Of a stretch of 64,000 nucleotides of DNA, positions 62,121-64,000 are shown in pieces. The translations under genes and the position numbers were made by a program. The stretch is taken from assembly GCA_965153355.1 (NCBI GenBank), contig OZ231126.1, positions 24,738,001 through 24,802,000 of the forward strand, given 5' to 3'. The notes below the pieces were generated by a model that was given only the letters and a program-made list of their open reading frames with translations, did no database searches and had not been told where the DNA came from. Numbering within the stretch: position 1 is the stretch's first letter; the number at the start of each line of letters is the position of its first letter. Origin of the DNA: Flaccisagitta enflata. Taxonomy: Eukaryota > Chaetognatha > Sagittoidea > Aphragmophora.

Positions 62121-64000
62121 TATGAGGATGAAAAACGTAACCGTACATGTGCATAAGTGTATGGCGGGGAATGTCAAAGGGCCATTGGCAACCAGTTTCA
62201 AGTCCGACAGAGCTTCAAGCCCGACAGGCTTTCTCACTTGTTCTTTCTTTTAAAATCTTAGATAACATTCTTATCTAAGAAATAACGGCCTAATTTGCAA
62301 GAAAAACACACATATTCTCTTATTCATCCCCTGAATATGCCCTTTCTTCTCCTGTTTTCTTGTCCTTTATTTTTTTCCCATTTTTTTCCCTTTTTTTCTA
62401 CATAGGCTTGAGTCCGACAGGGGTGTAAGTCCGACATACAGGGACGTCGGCCGACGTCCCTGACGTCCCTCTCCGTACATCCATGTACATGTGTGAGGAA
62501 GTAAATCTGAAATTGCAAGTGTAAGTATGAGAGAGGCAAAAGTGCATATGTTATGATAAGAAATGTAAATATACTTGGATAAAAAAATGATATGCAAAAG
62601 GGAATGTGTCAGGTTGAGACTTGAGAAAGATAGACCTGCAAAAGTGAGAGAGTAAAAGGCAAAACTGCAACTGTGTGAATGAGAAAGGTAGGTTTGTATG
62701 GGTGGGAAAGTGAAAGAGAAAAAGTGCATGTGTGAGGATGAGAATGTGAAGGGCCGGGGGAAAGAGACAGAAGCCTAACCCCAGGACCAGGGGGGGTGTA
62801 GAGAAAGTATCCATATACAATATATCTGCCTAAAAGCCCCCAAAAGAAGAAGGCAGAATCATAAATAAATGCCCTGTAATATAAATATATATAATAAAAT
62901 GACACCAAGTGACCCATGACGGCATGACAGAATGCATGACATGGCAAGAGCCCAGAACAAGGTAAGAGACATGGTTATAAAGGCGAAAAATGGCAGGAGA
63001 GAATCATGACAACCAATGACAAGGCAGGGATCTATCACGAGCGTGTATCAGCAGCAACGGTGCCTCTCATTGGCTCTATCATCAGTCTGTGCTTCTCAGA
63101 GGGTCGAGGAAGGGAAAGCCGCGTAGAGAAGGGCAAGGGCAACCAGGAGCTGGGAAGCTGGCACAACAAATGAAAATGTAATTGCGAGGATGAGAAAGGT
63201 AGACCTGCGCGCAAAAAAGAAGACTTTCAAGAGAGAGAAAGTGAAAGATGGAATGCGATTGTGAGGAATAGGAAGGTAGACCTAGATGGGCCAATGTGGA
63301 TGTGTCAAGATGAGAAATGTGGACATACATGGGTAAGGAAGAGAAAGGCAAAAGTACATGTGCTAGGATCAGAGAGGTACTAACTTGGGAAAAAAATCGC
63401 TTTAAATCTCCTGAAAAACTAAAAAAATCCTAGAAAAATTGGAGAGATAAAGGAAGCCCTTCAAATTTGCAAGCCATTTACGCAAATCGCATCTTGCTAT
63501 CTCAATGGGTTTAGAAGTTATCTTACTTTGAATGAAATTCTTTCTTTTGAATGTTTCATAATGTTCAAACTGCCATAACATGTTTGTTTCTTGATGAATT
63601 AACCAAAAATTGATGACCAAAATGTAGAATTTTTCAAGATGTATCTTTTCATTTTTTTGAAGAAACGAAATTGGTCCAGCCATTAAAAAGTTATGGTCAG
63701 TTGAAGATAAACAAGGCCGGATAACAGGGTTTGCAAAAAGTTTTGCACAAACATATGAATACAGAAACAGCACTTTCAGGTGTCTTGAGAAAGTGAAATT
63801 TAGATCATAACCCCACAACTAGTTCTATCGCACAGTAGTATGGGCCGTTATTCACTTTTCCAATTGCTGTTCCCATTAGAAGGTATAAAAGTTGAAGCGG
63901 ACTGTCAGATTTTGCAAGAATTTTACCGGCTTAATTTGAAGAGATGGAATCTCCACTTAGTCATGTATTTTTTTCATGTGTTGTGTCTTCTGCTAATCAT
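62121..64000. other. Unassigned DNA to the window end
   Basis: GTCCGACA(G/T) recurs at 62205-62450. GTGAGGATGAGAA(A/T)GT and AGGTAGACCT motifs recur loosely at 62490-63380, an old degenerate tandem repeat. At 63715, ACAAGGCCGGATAACAGGGT holds the reversed GGCCTTGTT end of family I joined to a CAGGGT end of the MITE type, perhaps an element running out of the window. Confidence 0.4.

Overview
The window is nuclear DNA of an animal. The decisive evidence is one spliced Hox homeobox: exons at 33710-33812 and 35469-35642 (or 35646) join in phase and encode a complete 60-residue homeodomain of the Scr/Hox5 type. The rest is intergenic or intronic DNA packed with long perfect microsatellites, minisatellites and non-coding mobile elements. 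That density, and a glycine at homeodomain position 39, lean towards a lophotrochozoan such as a mollusc. The species cannot be settled from the sequence.

Layout. 0-10 kb: microsatellites, an inverted-repeat element (1792-2385), a tandem satellite of about 150 bp units (3905-4850) and several copies of a small dispersed hairpin element, here called family I. 10-17.4 kb: an LTR-retrotransposon-like insertion with two 562-bp LTRs that read as identical, a 5-bp target duplication CTATA and no recognisable gag or pol, so probably recent and non-autonomous. 17.4-33.6 kb: microsatellites of hundreds of bases, a tandem and inverted dispersed repeat of about 600 bp, a large AAAAACC-type array holding a second foldback family (family II), and terminal-inverted-repeat elements with TA target sites. 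33.7-37.2 kb: the Hox 3' end, with an intron inside the homeobox, a TGGA array just downstream, and a candidate alanine-rich last exon at 37096-37228. 37.2-64 kb: further TIR elements, tandem repeats, a GC-rich 22-bp minisatellite (45.17-45.49 kb), and clusters of family I and II elements near 47.7-49.5, 50.2-50.8, 54.9-57.8 and 60.2-61.5 kb.

The most unusual material is the pair of modular non-coding families. Family I (about 120-210 bp) begins TTTTTAG, then a short hairpin whose arms differ between copies but stay complementary, then a GTCC/GTCGG tract, and usually ends GGCCTTGTT. Family II (about 470-730 bp) has terminal inverted repeats of about 35-60 bp that themselves fold, flanking tandem units of about 20 bp, plus an outer arm on one side only. 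The two families alternate head to tail in several places.

Most long open frames here (SLSL, ERER, HTHT, YLSI, FLSF, MMMM and similar) are microsatellites read through and are not reported as genes. Apart from the Hox exons I found no gene I can support, and no tRNA, rRNA or CRISPR array.
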